Below, in pieces: positions 43,967-53,232 of a stretch of DNA of 64,000 nt. The notes beneath the pieces were generated by a model, which had not been told where the DNA came from, made no database searches, and saw only the letters and a list, made by a program, of their open reading frames with translations. Both the position numbers and the translations under genes were made by a program. Origin of the DNA: Hydrocarboniphaga sp965279055 (GTDB lineage: Bacteria > Pseudomonadota > Gammaproteobacteria > Nevskiales > Nevskiaceae); the NCBI RefSeq assembly GCF_965279055.1, contig NZ_OZ257125.1:1-64000 (forward strand), written 5' to 3'. Each line of letters begins with the position of its first letter. Position 1 is the stretch's first letter.

Positions 43967-46741
43967 CTACGTCGCCGGCATCGCCGTGCCGCGGGCGCGG
44001 CGTTCGGCCTGGATGCGGTTCATGTTGAGGAACACGCGGGCAGCGAGCTTGGGGTAGCGCTTGCAGATGCGTTCCTGGTCGGCGTCGTCGAAGCGCAGCA
44101 GGCGCACCTTGCTCAGGGTTTCCACATTGGCCATGCGTTTCTGGCCGAAGTAGCCGCCTTCGCCGACGACGCCGCCGCGCTTGAGCTGGTTGAGCAGCAC
44201 GCGTTCGCCGTTCTGGTAACTCCACACCGCGAGCTTGCCGTCGATGACGACGAACACGTCGCCGCCGGGGTCGCCCTCGCGAATGATCAGCACGCCGGCC
44301 GGCACGATTTCCACGCGTGACATCAGCGCGAAGATGCGCGCCTGGCGCGTCGACAGGCCGGCGAACAGCGGGATCGTGCCCTGCACGTTCTGGCCAAGGT
44401 TCAGGCGCAGCGAATCCCACAGCGTGACCACGCGCACGCCGCTGATGAAGGCCGGCGTGACGAACACGTCGACCAGCCAGGCGGCGGCGAGCGTGAACGC
44501 GGCGAGCCAGCCGAACATCACCTGGTTCTGCAGCTCGCCGGTGACCAGTACCAGGAAGCCGGCGGCGAGGATCGCCTTGGTCAGCGTGATCGGCCGCAGC
44601 ACCGCCTGCAGCGCGGACACCGCGGCCGTGGTCTCCGACGCGGTGCGCCGCGCGGCGACGTTGAAGCGCGCCAGATAATGGATCGTGTCGTCGACCGCCA
44701 GGCCCAGTACCAGGCATTCGACCAGGCTGGTCGTCGCGTTGAGCTTGACGCCGAACAGGCCGAGCGCGCCGAAGTACAGCGCCGTCTGCAGCAGCGTGGG
44801 CAGGGACGCGAGCAGGCCCACCCACAGCGACGCGAACTGGATCGCCAGGCACAGGTAGATCACGCCCAGCGCCAGCGCGATGCTCTGCAACTGGCCGGAG
44901 GTCACCGCCTCGACCGACTGCGTCATCAGCACCGCCTGGCCGCTGGTCTGCGCATGCATGCTTTTGGGCAACTGCGCGAGCCGTGCGTCGACGCGCTCGA
45001 GCACGTCGCCGATGTCGGCGGTGTCGTCGACGGTCAGGCGCAGGTTGATCAGCGTGGACTGGCGATCGCTGTCGACGAATTGCGACAGCGTGTCGGTATC
45101 GCCGAAGAACAGCAGCTGGCTGACCATCTCGCGCGTGTCCGGCAGATGGGCTGCTTCGGCGCCGGTGAGCACGCGATTGAGCGAACGCAGATGGTCGGTG
45201 ATGCCGATCACCGAGCCGATCTCGGGCTGGTCGCGCAGCCACTGCTCGAGTTCGTCGAGCTGTTGCAGGCTGCCCGGTTCGAGGAAGAATTCCGGCACCG
45301 CGCCGTCGACCAGGATCGACAGCGGCGTGACGCCGTCGAGCGCCTGGTTGACGCGCTCGTAGTCCTGGCGCACCGGCGAGCTTTCCGAGAACGCGCCGAC
45401 GAACCGATCGCCGACATCGACCCGCAGGCTCAGCAGGATCGCCGCGACGCCGATGGCGCTCGCCACCCACAGGATGTGCTTGCGATGGATGATGTCGAAG
45501 CGCCCGATCATCGCGCTGCCGTTCCTGAAAATATGGTCGCCCGGCAACGGCCGGCGCGGCAGCTTGCGCGTGCTGACGCCGAGCATCGCCGGCACGAAGC
45601 TCAGTACCAGCAGCACCGTGTAGACCACGCCCAGGCAGGCGAGCAGCGCGAATTCGCGTATCGCCGGCAGGTCGTTGGTGACCAGCGCAAGCAGGCCGAC
45701 GCCGGTGGTGAAACCGGTCAGCACCACCGGGCCGGCGATGTCCTGCAGCAGGTGCTCGATGCGTTTGACGCGATCGCGGATACGCGGCTCGCGCAGCAGC
45801 GCCTCGAACTCGGTCAGCACGTGCGCGCAGTAGGCCAGGCCCATCGTCGCCAGCAGCGGCGGCACCAGGCTGGTGATCAGGTTCAGCGGCCGCCCGGTGG
45901 CCGAAAGCGTCGCCAGGGTCCACAGCATCGACAGTGAAATCGTCAGCAGCGGCAGCCACACGCCGCGCATCGAGCGGAATGCCAGCGCCAGCAAAACCGC
46001 CAGCAGCAGGATGATCGCCGGCACCGTCCACGCCATCTGCTTGAGCACCGTGCGGCTGGTGGCGTCGCGCACGATCGGCATGCCGGTGACCGAGATCTGC
46101 ACGCCGTCGCCGCTGGCGTCGTGCGCGGTCTGGGTGATCGCCTCGGCGACGCCGCTCTCCAGCGTCTCGCGATCGGTGGTGGTGCTCAGCGATACGCGGA
46201 TCGCCGCGGAATGCCCGTCCAGCGACACCAGCTGGCCGCGCAGCAGCGGATCGGCGTCGATGCTCTTGTGCAGCTGGTCGATCAGCGTCTTGTTGTCGAA
46301 CTCTTCGGGACGCAGCCGGCGCAGGCTGAGCTGGCCTTCGCCGCTGCTGGCGCGCGGCAACGGCACGCTGGTCAGCGACTGCACTTCGGCGACGTTCGGC
46401 GTCGCCTGCAGTGCCTGGGTCAGTGCATCGAGCCGGCGCAGCGAGGCCGGCGAGTAGACGTCGTCGGCCTGCAGCAGCACCAGCACGGCGTCGTCGGGCG
46501 CACCGAAGCGCGCATGTACCGCGTCATCGACCGGCTGCGCCGGCAGGTCGGGCGCGATCAGCGGGTCCAGCGAGGCGTCGACGCTGAGCCGTATCGTGTG
46601 ATTCTTGACGTCGACCAGTTGCAGCAGCGCCGCGATCGAAATCAGCGCGGCGATGCCGATGATCAGCCACGGCCGCCGCGCCATCGCACCGGCGACGCTG
46701 GCCCGGCGCGCTCCCTCGGCGGGCGCGGCCGCCGTCGCCAT
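43967..46741 (-). CDS. MMPL/RND-type transporter with C-terminal cNMP-binding domain
   Basis: A 924-residue inner-membrane protein with the RND-type 2 x (1+5) membrane segment pattern: one near residues 25-45, five between 210 and 400, and the second set between 575 and 760, separated by large periplasmic loops. IGAVLLSFVPAMLG-type and AVDDTIHYLARF motifs (proton-relay Asp pair) identify the MMPL/HpnN-like branch. Unusually, residues about 795-910 form a cyclic-nucleotide-binding domain with the cassette GEGGYFGQKRMANV. It should move lipid-like molecules; its partner LolA-like gene lies 40 bases upstream. Cytosolic location of the cNMP domain fits regulated export. Confidence 0.9.
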   Translation of the reverse strand: MATAAAPAEGARRASVAGAMARRPWLIIGIAALISIAALLQLVDVKNHTIRLSVDASLDPLIAPDLPAQPVDDAVHARFGAPDDAVLVLLQADDVYSPASLRRLDALTQALQATPNVAEVQSLTSVPLPRASSGEGQLSLRRLRPEEFDNKTLIDQLHKSIDADPLLRGQLVSLDGHSAAIRVSLSTTTDRETLESGVAEAITQTAHDASGDGVQISVTGMPIVRDATSRTVLKQMAWTVPAIILLLAVLLALAFRSMRGVWLPLLTISLSMLWTLATLSATGRPLNLITSLVPPLLATMGLAYCAHVLTEFEALLREPRIRDRVKRIEHLLQDIAGPVVLTGFTTGVGLLALVTNDLPAIREFALLACLGVVYTVLLVLSFVPAMLGVSTRKLPRRPLPGDHIFRNGSAMIGRFDIIHRKHILWVASAIGVAAILLSLRVDVGDRFVGAFSESSPVRQDYERVNQALDGVTPLSILVDGAVPEFFLEPGSLQQLDELEQWLRDQPEIGSVIGITDHLRSLNRVLTGAEAAHLPDTREMVSQLLFFGDTDTLSQFVDSDRQSTLINLRLTVDDTADIGDVLERVDARLAQLPKSMHAQTSGQAVLMTQSVEAVTSGQLQSIALALGVIYLCLAIQFASLWVGLLASLPTLLQTALYFGALGLFGVKLNATTSLVECLVLGLAVDDTIHYLARFNVAARRTASETTAAVSALQAVLRPITLTKAILAAGFLVLVTGELQNQVMFGWLAAFTLAAAWLVDVFVTPAFISGVRVVTLWDSLRLNLGQNVQGTIPLFAGLSTRQARIFALMSRVEIVPAGVLIIREGDPGGDVFVVIDGKLAVWSYQNGERVLLNQLKRGGVVGEGGYFGQKRMANVETLSKVRLLRFDDADQERICKRYPKLAARVFLNMNRIQAERRARGTAMPAT

Positions 46742-46781
46742 GTGCTGGTTTCCCCCGAAACCGCGGCTGGGCGCGCTGCGC

Positions 46782-47642
46782 TTATTCGTTCTTCAGGTAG
46801 AAGGTGTCCGGCGCGAAGTTCTTCTCGGACAGCTGTTCGAGCAGGAACACGTCGGAGAGCTCGATACCGGTCTGGCTGTTACGCACCAGGTCTTTCATCG
46901 TGTACGCGGTGACGAACCAGTACGGGTCGAGCTGGCTCAGCGTCGTCGCGTCGGCTTCCAGCTGCTTGACCGTCTTGCCGCTCTTGTCGAGGAAGTCCGA
47001 GCGCAGCGGCACGCAGCTCTTCTGGTCGACGTAGGAGCGCATCATCGCGTAGGTCGGCGTCGCGGCGTCGAGCTTGGTTTCCAGCACGTAGCTGGGATGG
47101 CCGGCGACCACCTGGTCGGCGATGCGCGTGGTCGGTCCGGTCGCGGCCAGGCCCTGCAGCTGCTTCAGATCGGAGTAGGACAGGTCGGTGCCCCACAGCG
47201 GGCGGTTCAGATCGTCGCCGCTGACCTGCTGCACCTTGTTGGCGGCCGGCAGGTAGAAATACAGCTGCTCGGCGCCTTCCTTCTGCACCAGCAGGTAGCT
47301 GGAGCCGGCCAGGTCCTTGGGCTCGACCACGCGCACGTTGAGGCGGCCTTCGCCGGTGCCCTTGGCCGGTTTCCAGAACAGCTTGAGCTTGAGCGTGCGC
47401 TCCTTGCCATCGCGTCCCTTGGACTTGAGCGTGATGTCGCGCAGCGAGCCGCGGTCGGCGAGATTGCTGCGGCTGCAGGCATTGATCTCGTTGATCGTCG
47501 CGGTGGCGACGTTCAGCGCTGGGCGCGTCGCGGCTTCTGCTTCAGCAGCCGGAGCGGCAGGCTTGGTGCTGGCGGCCAGGGCGCTGCCGGCGACGAGCAG
47601 GGCGGCGAAACCGGAGGCGGCGCGGACGAAAGCGGACTTCAT
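46782..47642 (-). CDS. LolA-like outer-membrane lipoprotein-sorting-type protein
   Basis: A 286-residue exported protein. A signal peptide (MKSAFVRAASGFAALLVAGSALA) precedes a LolA-like domain (about 40-280): RGSLRDITLKSKGRDGKERTLKLKLFWKPAKGTGEGRLNVRVVEPKDLAGSSYLL and the later QLYFYLPAANKVQQVSGDD. Members of this group are usually encoded beside MMPL transporters, as here (40 bases apart), and are thought to accept a lipophilic cargo from the transporter in the periplasm. Residues QLDPYWFVTAYTMKDLV near the end match the family. Confidence 0.88.
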   Translation of the reverse strand: MKSAFVRAASGFAALLVAGSALAASTKPAAPAAEAEAATRPALNVATATINEINACSRSNLADRGSLRDITLKSKGRDGKERTLKLKLFWKPAKGTGEGRLNVRVVEPKDLAGSSYLLVQKEGAEQLYFYLPAANKVQQVSGDDLNRPLWGTDLSYSDLKQLQGLAATGPTTRIADQVVAGHPSYVLETKLDAATPTYAMMRSYVDQKSCVPLRSDFLDKSGKTVKQLEADATTLSQLDPYWFVTAYTMKDLVRNSQTGIELSDVFLLEQLSEKNFAPDTFYLKNE

Positions 47643-47748
47643 GTGCAGTTCCTGGCGCCAGCGCGCCGTCGTTGTGGTGTCGGTGCCGAAGTCTAGCTCA
47701 CCCTGGCGCGGGCGCCTGAGCGATTTCCCTTGGCGGCGGGCGCCTGCG

Positions 47749-47932
47749 TCCCTCGATACGCGCCTTGAAAGGCGCTACTTGGGAGGAACGGCGTTTTGCG
47801 CTAAACCCCGTTCCTTGCAGGTCGCCTCGTTTGCCAGACGTATCGAGGGGCGCTTTGATACTCGGAAGAAACGGAGATTGCGCTAAACCCCGTTCATCCC
47901 GAGTAGCCTCGCTTGCGAGGCGTATCGAGGGA
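47749..47932. repeat. Cluster of family-3 hairpins
   Basis: This fills most of the 301-base gap between the LolA-like and DUF885 genes. Unit one (47749-47787) has stem GCGCCTT-GA-AAGGCGC; the last (47895-47932) has GCCTCGC-TT-GCGAGGC; a third, degenerate unit lies between (about 47811-47850). The spacer TTGCGCTAAACCCCGTTC appears twice (about 47796 and 47879), showing the array grew by local duplication. No gene is visible in the gap. A -10/-35 for the DUF885 operon cannot be placed. Confidence 0.85.
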
Positions 47933-47943
47933 CGCATCGAACG

Positions 47944-49743
47944 CTACTGGGCCGCCTGCGCCGCAATCCAGGCATCGACGCGCTGCTCGAGAATGTTCAA
48001 GGGCACCGCGCCGCTGGACAGCACCTCGTCGTGGAAGCCGCGGATGTCGAACTTGTCGCCCAGCTTCGTCTGCGCGCGGGCGCGCAGCTCCTTGATCTTG
48101 AGCTCGCCGATCTTGTAGGCCAGCGCCTGTCCGGGCATCGCCATGTAGCGGTCGATTTCGTTGGCGATGTCCAGCGGCGTTTTCGCGGCGTTGTCGGCGA
48201 AGTAGTCGATCGCCTGCTGCCGCGTCCAGCCCTTGGCGTGAAGGCCGGTGTCGACCACCAGGCGCACCGCGCGCCACATCTCGTAAGTCAGCTGGCCGAA
48301 CTTGGAGTAGGGGTCCTTGTACAGGCCCAGCTCGCCGCCGAGGGACTCCGAGTACAGGCCCCAGCCTTCGACATAGGCGGTGAAACCTTCTCCGTTCTTG
48401 CGGAACTCCGGCATGTCGCCGAGCTCGGTCTGCAACGCCAGCTGCAGGTGATGGCCGGGCACCGACTCGTGCGAGGTCAGCGCCTCCATCTCCCATTTCG
48501 GCCGCGTCTCCGGCTTGTACAGGTTCACGTAGTAATAGCCGGCGCGGCTGCCGTCGGCGGCCGGCGGATAGTAGTAGGCGGTGGTGGTGTCCGGCGCGGA
48601 AATGTCCGGGATCGCGCGCACGCCGTAGGGCGTACGCGGCAGCTTGCCGAACAGCCGCACCAGCTCGGGATCGATGCGCTTGGCGATCACCGCATAGCCG
48701 TCGAACAGTTCCTGCGGCGTTTTATAGAAGAATTTCGGATCGCTGCGCAGGTAGTTGAAGAACGCGTGCAGGTCGCCCTTGAAACCGACCTGGGTCTTGA
48801 TCGTCTCCATCTCGGCGCGGATGCGCGCGACTTCCTTCAGGCCGATGTCGTGAATCTGGTCCGGCGTCAGGCTGGTCGTCGTGTGATGACGCGCCAGGTA
48901 GGCGTAGAACTCCGCGCCCTGCGGTTGCGCCGACAGGCCCGGCGCCTCGTTGCAGGCCGGCAGGTACTCGTTGTTGAAATAGGCCTGGAAGCGCTGGAAC
49001 GCCGGCAACACCTGCTCGCGGATCGCCGCTTCACCGGCGGCGCGCAGCGCGTCGCCATCGGCGATGTCCGCCGGCATGTTCGCGAACGGCGCGTACAGCG
49101 GGCTCTGTTTCGGATCGCTGACGATCTGCTTGGCGATCTGCCCCGGCACCCGCTGCATGATCACGCGCGGATAGGTGCGGCCCTGCGCGACGCCGAGCTT
49201 CATCAGCGCGATGGTCTGGTCGGTGAGCGTGCCGAACGCCTGCAGTCGCTTTGTCCAGTTCTGATAGTCGACCGGTTTTTCGAAGCGCATCGCCTCCAGC
49301 ACTTCGCTGATGGTCTGCAGGCCGCCGCGCTGATCCACCGGCCGCAGCTGTGCGCCGTACCGGTAGCTCTCGATGCCGTCTTCGGTCTGCAGCTTGAACA
49401 GATCGTAGTTCAGCTGCTGCTCGGCGCTGAGCGCGCCGCGGTCGATGCTCTTGAGCTTGTCCAGCGCCGCCTGTGCGGCCTGCTGGCGCCTGGCGAAGGC
49501 CTCGGGACTGAGGTCGTCCCAGCGGTCGTTGTAGCGGCTGTCGCCGAGATAGGTCGCGGTCAGCGGCGACTCGGCCAGCATGCGCTGCCATTCGTCGGCG
49601 AACAGTTTTTGCAGCGCCGCGGCCTGCTCATCGGCTTTCGGCGCCTGCGTCGTCGGCGTCGCGGCGGTGGTCGCCGGCGGGGCCTCGGGTTTGCAGCCGG
49701 CGAGAATCAGCAGCAGCGCAGCCGCGAACGCGGTCTTCTTCAT
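47944..49743 (-). CDS. DUF885 family lipoprotein, putative metallopeptidase
   Basis: A 599-residue protein with a lipoprotein signal (MKKTAFAAALLLILAGC, cysteine 17). The DUF885 fold is indicated by YRYGAQLRPVDQRGG, a long helical body, and the motif HESVPGHHLQ, an HExxxxH-type zinc site, with GEGFTAYVEGWGLYSE providing a downstream acidic ligand. Related proteins have peptidase activity. It is expected at the inner face of the outer membrane or in the periplasm. It starts 11 bases after pilR ends, perhaps only by chance. A family-3 cluster follows its stop. Confidence 0.9.
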   Translation of the reverse strand: MKKTAFAAALLLILAGCKPEAPPATTAATPTTQAPKADEQAAALQKLFADEWQRMLAESPLTATYLGDSRYNDRWDDLSPEAFARRQQAAQAALDKLKSIDRGALSAEQQLNYDLFKLQTEDGIESYRYGAQLRPVDQRGGLQTISEVLEAMRFEKPVDYQNWTKRLQAFGTLTDQTIALMKLGVAQGRTYPRVIMQRVPGQIAKQIVSDPKQSPLYAPFANMPADIADGDALRAAGEAAIREQVLPAFQRFQAYFNNEYLPACNEAPGLSAQPQGAEFYAYLARHHTTTSLTPDQIHDIGLKEVARIRAEMETIKTQVGFKGDLHAFFNYLRSDPKFFYKTPQELFDGYAVIAKRIDPELVRLFGKLPRTPYGVRAIPDISAPDTTTAYYYPPAADGSRAGYYYVNLYKPETRPKWEMEALTSHESVPGHHLQLALQTELGDMPEFRKNGEGFTAYVEGWGLYSESLGGELGLYKDPYSKFGQLTYEMWRAVRLVVDTGLHAKGWTRQQAIDYFADNAAKTPLDIANEIDRYMAMPGQALAYKIGELKIKELRARAQTKLGDKFDIRGFHDEVLSSGAVPLNILEQRVDAWIAAQAAQ

Positions 49744-49754
49744 GGTCGTGTGGC

Positions 49755-51173
49755 TCAGTCGATGTTGAGTTTTTTCAGCTTGTAGCGCAGCTGGCGGAAG
49801 CTCATGCCGAGCAGCTCGGCGGCGCGGGTCTTGTTGTAGCGCGCTTTCTCCAGCGCCTCGCGGATCGCGTGCTTTTCGATCTCCTCGATGCGCGCGTCCA
49901 GCGGCGCTGCGCCGCCGCTGCCGCTGTCGGCTGCGGCTTGCGCAGCCGGCTGCGCGCGCGGCTCGGCGCTGGTGTCGCGTGCGGCCGAGCGCAGCTGCAG
50001 ATCGTCGGCGCTGATGCGCTGGCCGTCGGACAAGGTGATCGCGCGCTCCAGCACGTTTTCCAGCTCGCGCACATTGCCGGGGAAATCGTAGGCGGCGAGC
50101 TTTTGCAGCGCGTCGGCGTCGAGCTGCGGACGCTGGCCGTTCTCGATCGCGAGCCGGCCGAGAATGCTGGAGGCGAGCAGCGCAATATCGCCGCGGCGTT
50201 CGCGCAGCGGCGGCGTGCGCACCTCGATGACGTTGAGCCGGTAATAAAGATCCTGGCGGAATGCGCCGCTGGCGACCAGCGCGGCGAGGTCGCGATGCGT
50301 GGCCGAAATGATGCGCACGTTGACCGCCATTTCGCTTTCGCTGCCGACCTGGCGCACGCGCCGCTCCTGCAGCGCGCGCAGCAGTTTCACCTGCATGTGC
50401 AGCGGCAGATCGGCGACCTCGTCGAGAAACAGCGTTCCGCCCTCCGCGGCTTGAAACAGGCCGGCCTTGTCGCGCAGCGCGCCGGTGAAGCTGCCTTTCA
50501 GGTGGCCGAAGAATTCGCTCTCCATCAGCTCGCCGGGGATCGCGCCGCAGTTCACCGGCACGAAGGCCGCGGCCGCGCGCGGGCCGCGCTGGTGGATCAG
50601 CCGCGCGACCAGCTCCTTGCCGGTGCCGGATTCGCCGCAGATATGCACCGGCGCCTGGCTGCGCGCGAGGCGCTCGATCATGCCGCGCAGATGTTCGATC
50701 GACGGATCGCGGCCGAGCAGCCCGCCGCAATCGTCGGCCGCCGTGGTCGGCGCGCCGCCGGCCGCGGCACTGGCGTCGCCGGCCTTGAGCCGCAGGCCGG
50801 CCTCGACCAGCTTGCGCAGCATCGTCAGGTCCACCGGCTTGGAGACGAAGTCGAAGGCGCCGGCCTTCAGGCTTTCGACCGCGGCCTGGGCATTGCCATG
50901 CGCGGTGATGACCGCGATCGGCATGCCCGGCCAGTGTTTCTGGACCTCGTGCACCAGCTCGATGCCGTTGCCGTCGGGCAGGCGCATGTCGGTGAAGCAG
51001 AAGTCGAAGCGACGCTCGGCCAGCAGCGCGCGCGCCTGCGCCAGGTCGGCCGCGGCCTCGGTGCGCACGCCCATGCGCAGCAGCGTGATTTCGATCAGCT
51101 CGCGAATGTCCGCCTCGTCGTCGACGATCAGCGCGGTGGCGGTGGACGGGGATTTGCCGGCGGCTCGGGTCAT
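49755..51173 (-). CDS. pilR: Sigma-54-dependent response regulator PilR
   Basis: A 472-residue NtrC-type activator. A receiver domain (about 12-125, phospho-acceptor D62 in FCFTDMRLPDGNG) is followed by the AAA+ domain with Walker A GESGTGKE, the sigma-54 contact loop as GSFTGA (the usual GAFTGA Ala is Ser here), Walker B LFLDEVADLP, and a C-terminal Fis-type helix-turn-helix (NKTRAAELLGMSFRQLRYKLKKL). PilR drives pilA in type IV pili under PilS control. PilS is directly upstream (18 bases), which identifies the pair. No pilin or pil genes are adjacent. Confidence 0.92.
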   Translation of the reverse strand: MTRAAGKSPSTATALIVDDEADIRELIEITLLRMGVRTEAAADLAQARALLAERRFDFCFTDMRLPDGNGIELVHEVQKHWPGMPIAVITAHGNAQAAVESLKAGAFDFVSKPVDLTMLRKLVEAGLRLKAGDASAAAGGAPTTAADDCGGLLGRDPSIEHLRGMIERLARSQAPVHICGESGTGKELVARLIHQRGPRAAAAFVPVNCGAIPGELMESEFFGHLKGSFTGALRDKAGLFQAAEGGTLFLDEVADLPLHMQVKLLRALQERRVRQVGSESEMAVNVRIISATHRDLAALVASGAFRQDLYYRLNVIEVRTPPLRERRGDIALLASSILGRLAIENGQRPQLDADALQKLAAYDFPGNVRELENVLERAITLSDGQRISADDLQLRSAARDTSAEPRAQPAAQAAADSGSGGAAPLDARIEEIEKHAIREALEKARYNKTRAAELLGMSFRQLRYKLKKLNID

Positions 51174-51191
51174 CGGTCGATCAGCGCTCGA

Positions 51192-52835
51192 TCAGGCAGC
51201 GGCAGTGTGGGCGAACGTCAGCCGGAAGCAGGCGCCGCGGCCTTCGGCCGGCCGGTAGGCGATGCGCGCCTGATTGTATTCACAAAGCTCGCGGGTCAAG
51301 AAAAGCCCGAGGCCGGTGCCCTGATGAGCGGTGGTGAAGAACGGCTCGAACATGCGCTCGCGCAGCGCTTCGGCGATGCCGGGGCCGTTGTCGCTGACTT
51401 CCAGCCAGGCGTGCTGCTGCTCGTCGATGCCGGCGTCGAGCATCACCAGCACCTCGCCGGCGCCGCCATGCATGAAGGCGTTGTCCCAGAGATTGAACAG
51501 GATCTGCTGCAGGTGATTCGGGTCGAAGCGCACCTGCAGGCTGGCGGCGATTTCGAGGATCTCGATCGGCCGCGGCCGATCGGAATAGCTTTCCTGATAC
51601 AGCCCGCTGGCGCGCACCAGATAGTCCTTCAGCGCCAGGGTCTGCGGCTGCGGCGGTTCGCGCCGCGACATCGCCAGCACGTCCTGCACGATCTTGTCGA
51701 TACGACGGCCGTGGCGCTGGATCATGTCCAGCAGCCGCCGGTTCTGCGACTGGCCCTCGGCCTCGAACACCTCGGCCTCGGCCAGCAGCTGGCTGGCCTG
51801 GTGGATCGCCGACAGCGGGTTGCGGATTTCATGCGCGATGTTCGCCGACAGCCGGCCGAGCGCGGCCAGCTTCATCTGCTGCGCCTGCTCGCGCATCAGC
51901 CCGGCGTCTTCCAGCAGCACCAGGATCGGCGCCCGCAGGCCGCTGCCGAGCCGTGAAAACCGCGGCACCACTTCGGCGGCGCCGGGGCGCGACTCGATCG
52001 GCGCGCCCGAGGCGATGCCTTCGATGCGCCACTGGCGCAGGCGTGCGGCCAGCGCCGGCGCCTCCAGCTCGATCAGCCGGTTCTCGGCCTCGCCGGAGAG
52101 CTGCATCAGACGCCGCGCCGCCGGGTTGAGCCGGCGGATGCGCCGGTCCGGATCGACCACCAGCACGCCGGTGTGCATGCCCGAGACGATGCTTTCGTTG
52201 AGCTCGGACAGGTCGGCGAATTCGCTGCCGACCAGTTCGGCCAGCGCCTCGCTCTTGCGCGCGCGCTGCGCCACCGCGTTGGCGGCGATGCTGGCGCCGA
52301 ACAGCATCAGGCCGAGCACGCCGGCGGCGGTGAAATCGTTGGCGTCGAAGTGCTGGTCGTAGCGGCGCGCGATCTCGACGCCGAACATCGCGATCGTCGC
52401 CAGCGCCGCCTGCAGCATCGCCATGCGCGGCGACAGCACCAGCGCGCCGCCGACCACCGGCGTGATCACCAGAGCGCCGAGGCCGGTGGGTACGCCGCCG
52501 CAGGCATAGATCAGCAGGCTCAGGCTGCTCAGATCGCCGAGCAGATGCAGATGCGCCTGGGTTTCCACCAGCGCCGGCCGGCGCCGCTGCACCAGGGCCA
52601 TCAGCAGCAGCGAGACCACGCCGTAGACCAGCGCCGCCAGCTGCAGCCGGCTGCTGCCGAGGCCGTCGAAGATGCGCGGCGCAAAGCCGCTTTCGACGGC
52701 GACGATGAGCAGCGCCACCAGCATCAGCCGGTACAGGGACAGCAGGCGCAGGACGCGCCATTCCTCCGGGGCGGCGGTGTCGCCGCCGCCAGCGGGTTCG
52801 GTATCCGCCCGGTTTTTCCTGGCTAGTCCGAGCAT
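51192..52835 (-). CDS. pilS: Membrane sensor histidine kinase PilS
   Basis: A 547-residue kinase. The N-terminal part has about six membrane helices (about 45-210; LLSLYRLMLVALLIVAVESG), a linker/PAS-like region (TGVLVVDPDRRIRRLNPAARRLM), the phospho-histidine box in IAHEIRNPLSAIHQASQLL, and the HATPase_c N, G1, F and G2 boxes (QQILFNLWDNA; NGPGI; FEPFFTT; GTGLGLFLTREL). It phosphorylates PilR. The start at 52835 overlaps the end of the PP0621-like gene by 13 bases. Confidence 0.9.
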   Translation of the reverse strand: MLGLARKNRADTEPAGGGDTAAPEEWRVLRLLSLYRLMLVALLIVAVESGFAPRIFDGLGSSRLQLAALVYGVVSLLLMALVQRRRPALVETQAHLHLLGDLSSLSLLIYACGGVPTGLGALVITPVVGGALVLSPRMAMLQAALATIAMFGVEIARRYDQHFDANDFTAAGVLGLMLFGASIAANAVAQRARKSEALAELVGSEFADLSELNESIVSGMHTGVLVVDPDRRIRRLNPAARRLMQLSGEAENRLIELEAPALAARLRQWRIEGIASGAPIESRPGAAEVVPRFSRLGSGLRAPILVLLEDAGLMREQAQQMKLAALGRLSANIAHEIRNPLSAIHQASQLLAEAEVFEAEGQSQNRRLLDMIQRHGRRIDKIVQDVLAMSRREPPQPQTLALKDYLVRASGLYQESYSDRPRPIEILEIAASLQVRFDPNHLQQILFNLWDNAFMHGGAGEVLVMLDAGIDEQQHAWLEVSDNGPGIAEALRERMFEPFFTTAHQGTGLGLFLTRELCEYNQARIAYRPAEGRGACFRLTFAHTAAA

Positions 52836-53053
52836 CGGCCGCAGCGTCCGCTGCGAGACAGCGCGGTGCTCGGCAGGTAGGTGCCGCATTGGACGCAGCG
52901 CTGCATCAGTTCGAAGGGCTCGGCACCGGGTTTGCGAGGCGGGGCTTCGGGAGGCCGCTGCGCGCCGAGATCGCGGCTGCGCCGCTGCCATTGCTGCCAG
53001 AAGCGCCAGGCCACCCAGGCCAGCGCGAGCAGGACAAGCAGACGGAGGTTCAT
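52823..53053 (-). CDS. PP0621-like small membrane protein with zinc-finger tail
   Basis: A 76-residue protein with one membrane helix (LLVLLALAWVAWRFW) and a C-terminal double CxxC pair (QRCVQCGTYLP ... GRCGRC), as in the PP0621 family. Members are usually beside pilS or in similar envelope-sensing loci. It overlaps pilS by 13 bases, so they share a transcript. Function is not known. The ATG at 53053 is preferred to an upstream in-frame ATG at 53101, which would add a proline-rich stretch. Confidence 0.82.
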   Translation of the reverse strand: MNLRLLVLLALAWVAWRFWQQWQRRSRDLGAQRPPEAPPRKPGAEPFELMQRCVQCGTYLPSTALSRSGRCGRCSD

Positions 53054-53144
53054 CGATCGATCCAGTTGGGGAGCCGGGGGAGGCACCGGCGCAGGACGCA
53101 AGGATACGGCCTGACGCCGCTTTGGCGGCAGGGCGCGGCTGCCA

Positions 53145-53194
53145 TTGACAAATTTCTTACCAACCGCTGGGTTTGTTTTGCGAAGACTTACTAT
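53145..53194 (+). promoter_or_regulatory. A+T-rich promoter region upstream of sucC
   Basis: A perfect TTGACA (53145-53150) begins an A+T-rich run that ends with TACTATTTAG (about 53189-53198). Which of the hexamers pairs with which -10 is not clear: no good -10 lies 16-18 bases after the TTGACA. This 179-base divergent gap (PP0621-like on one side, sucC on the other) holds no other gene. Confidence 0.35.
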
Positions 53195-53232
53195 TTAGTG
53201 GAAAATCCGCGCGCTCACACTGCGAGAAACCA

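Noticed and set aside
47643..47943. Possible small RNA or gene in the 301-base gap
   Set aside because: The gap is nearly filled by family-3 hairpin repeats and their duplicates; no gene-like frame or promoter stands out.
49869..51956. A 695-residue plus-strand frame
   Set aside because: It covers pilR and pilS, both well supported; the frame has no domain.
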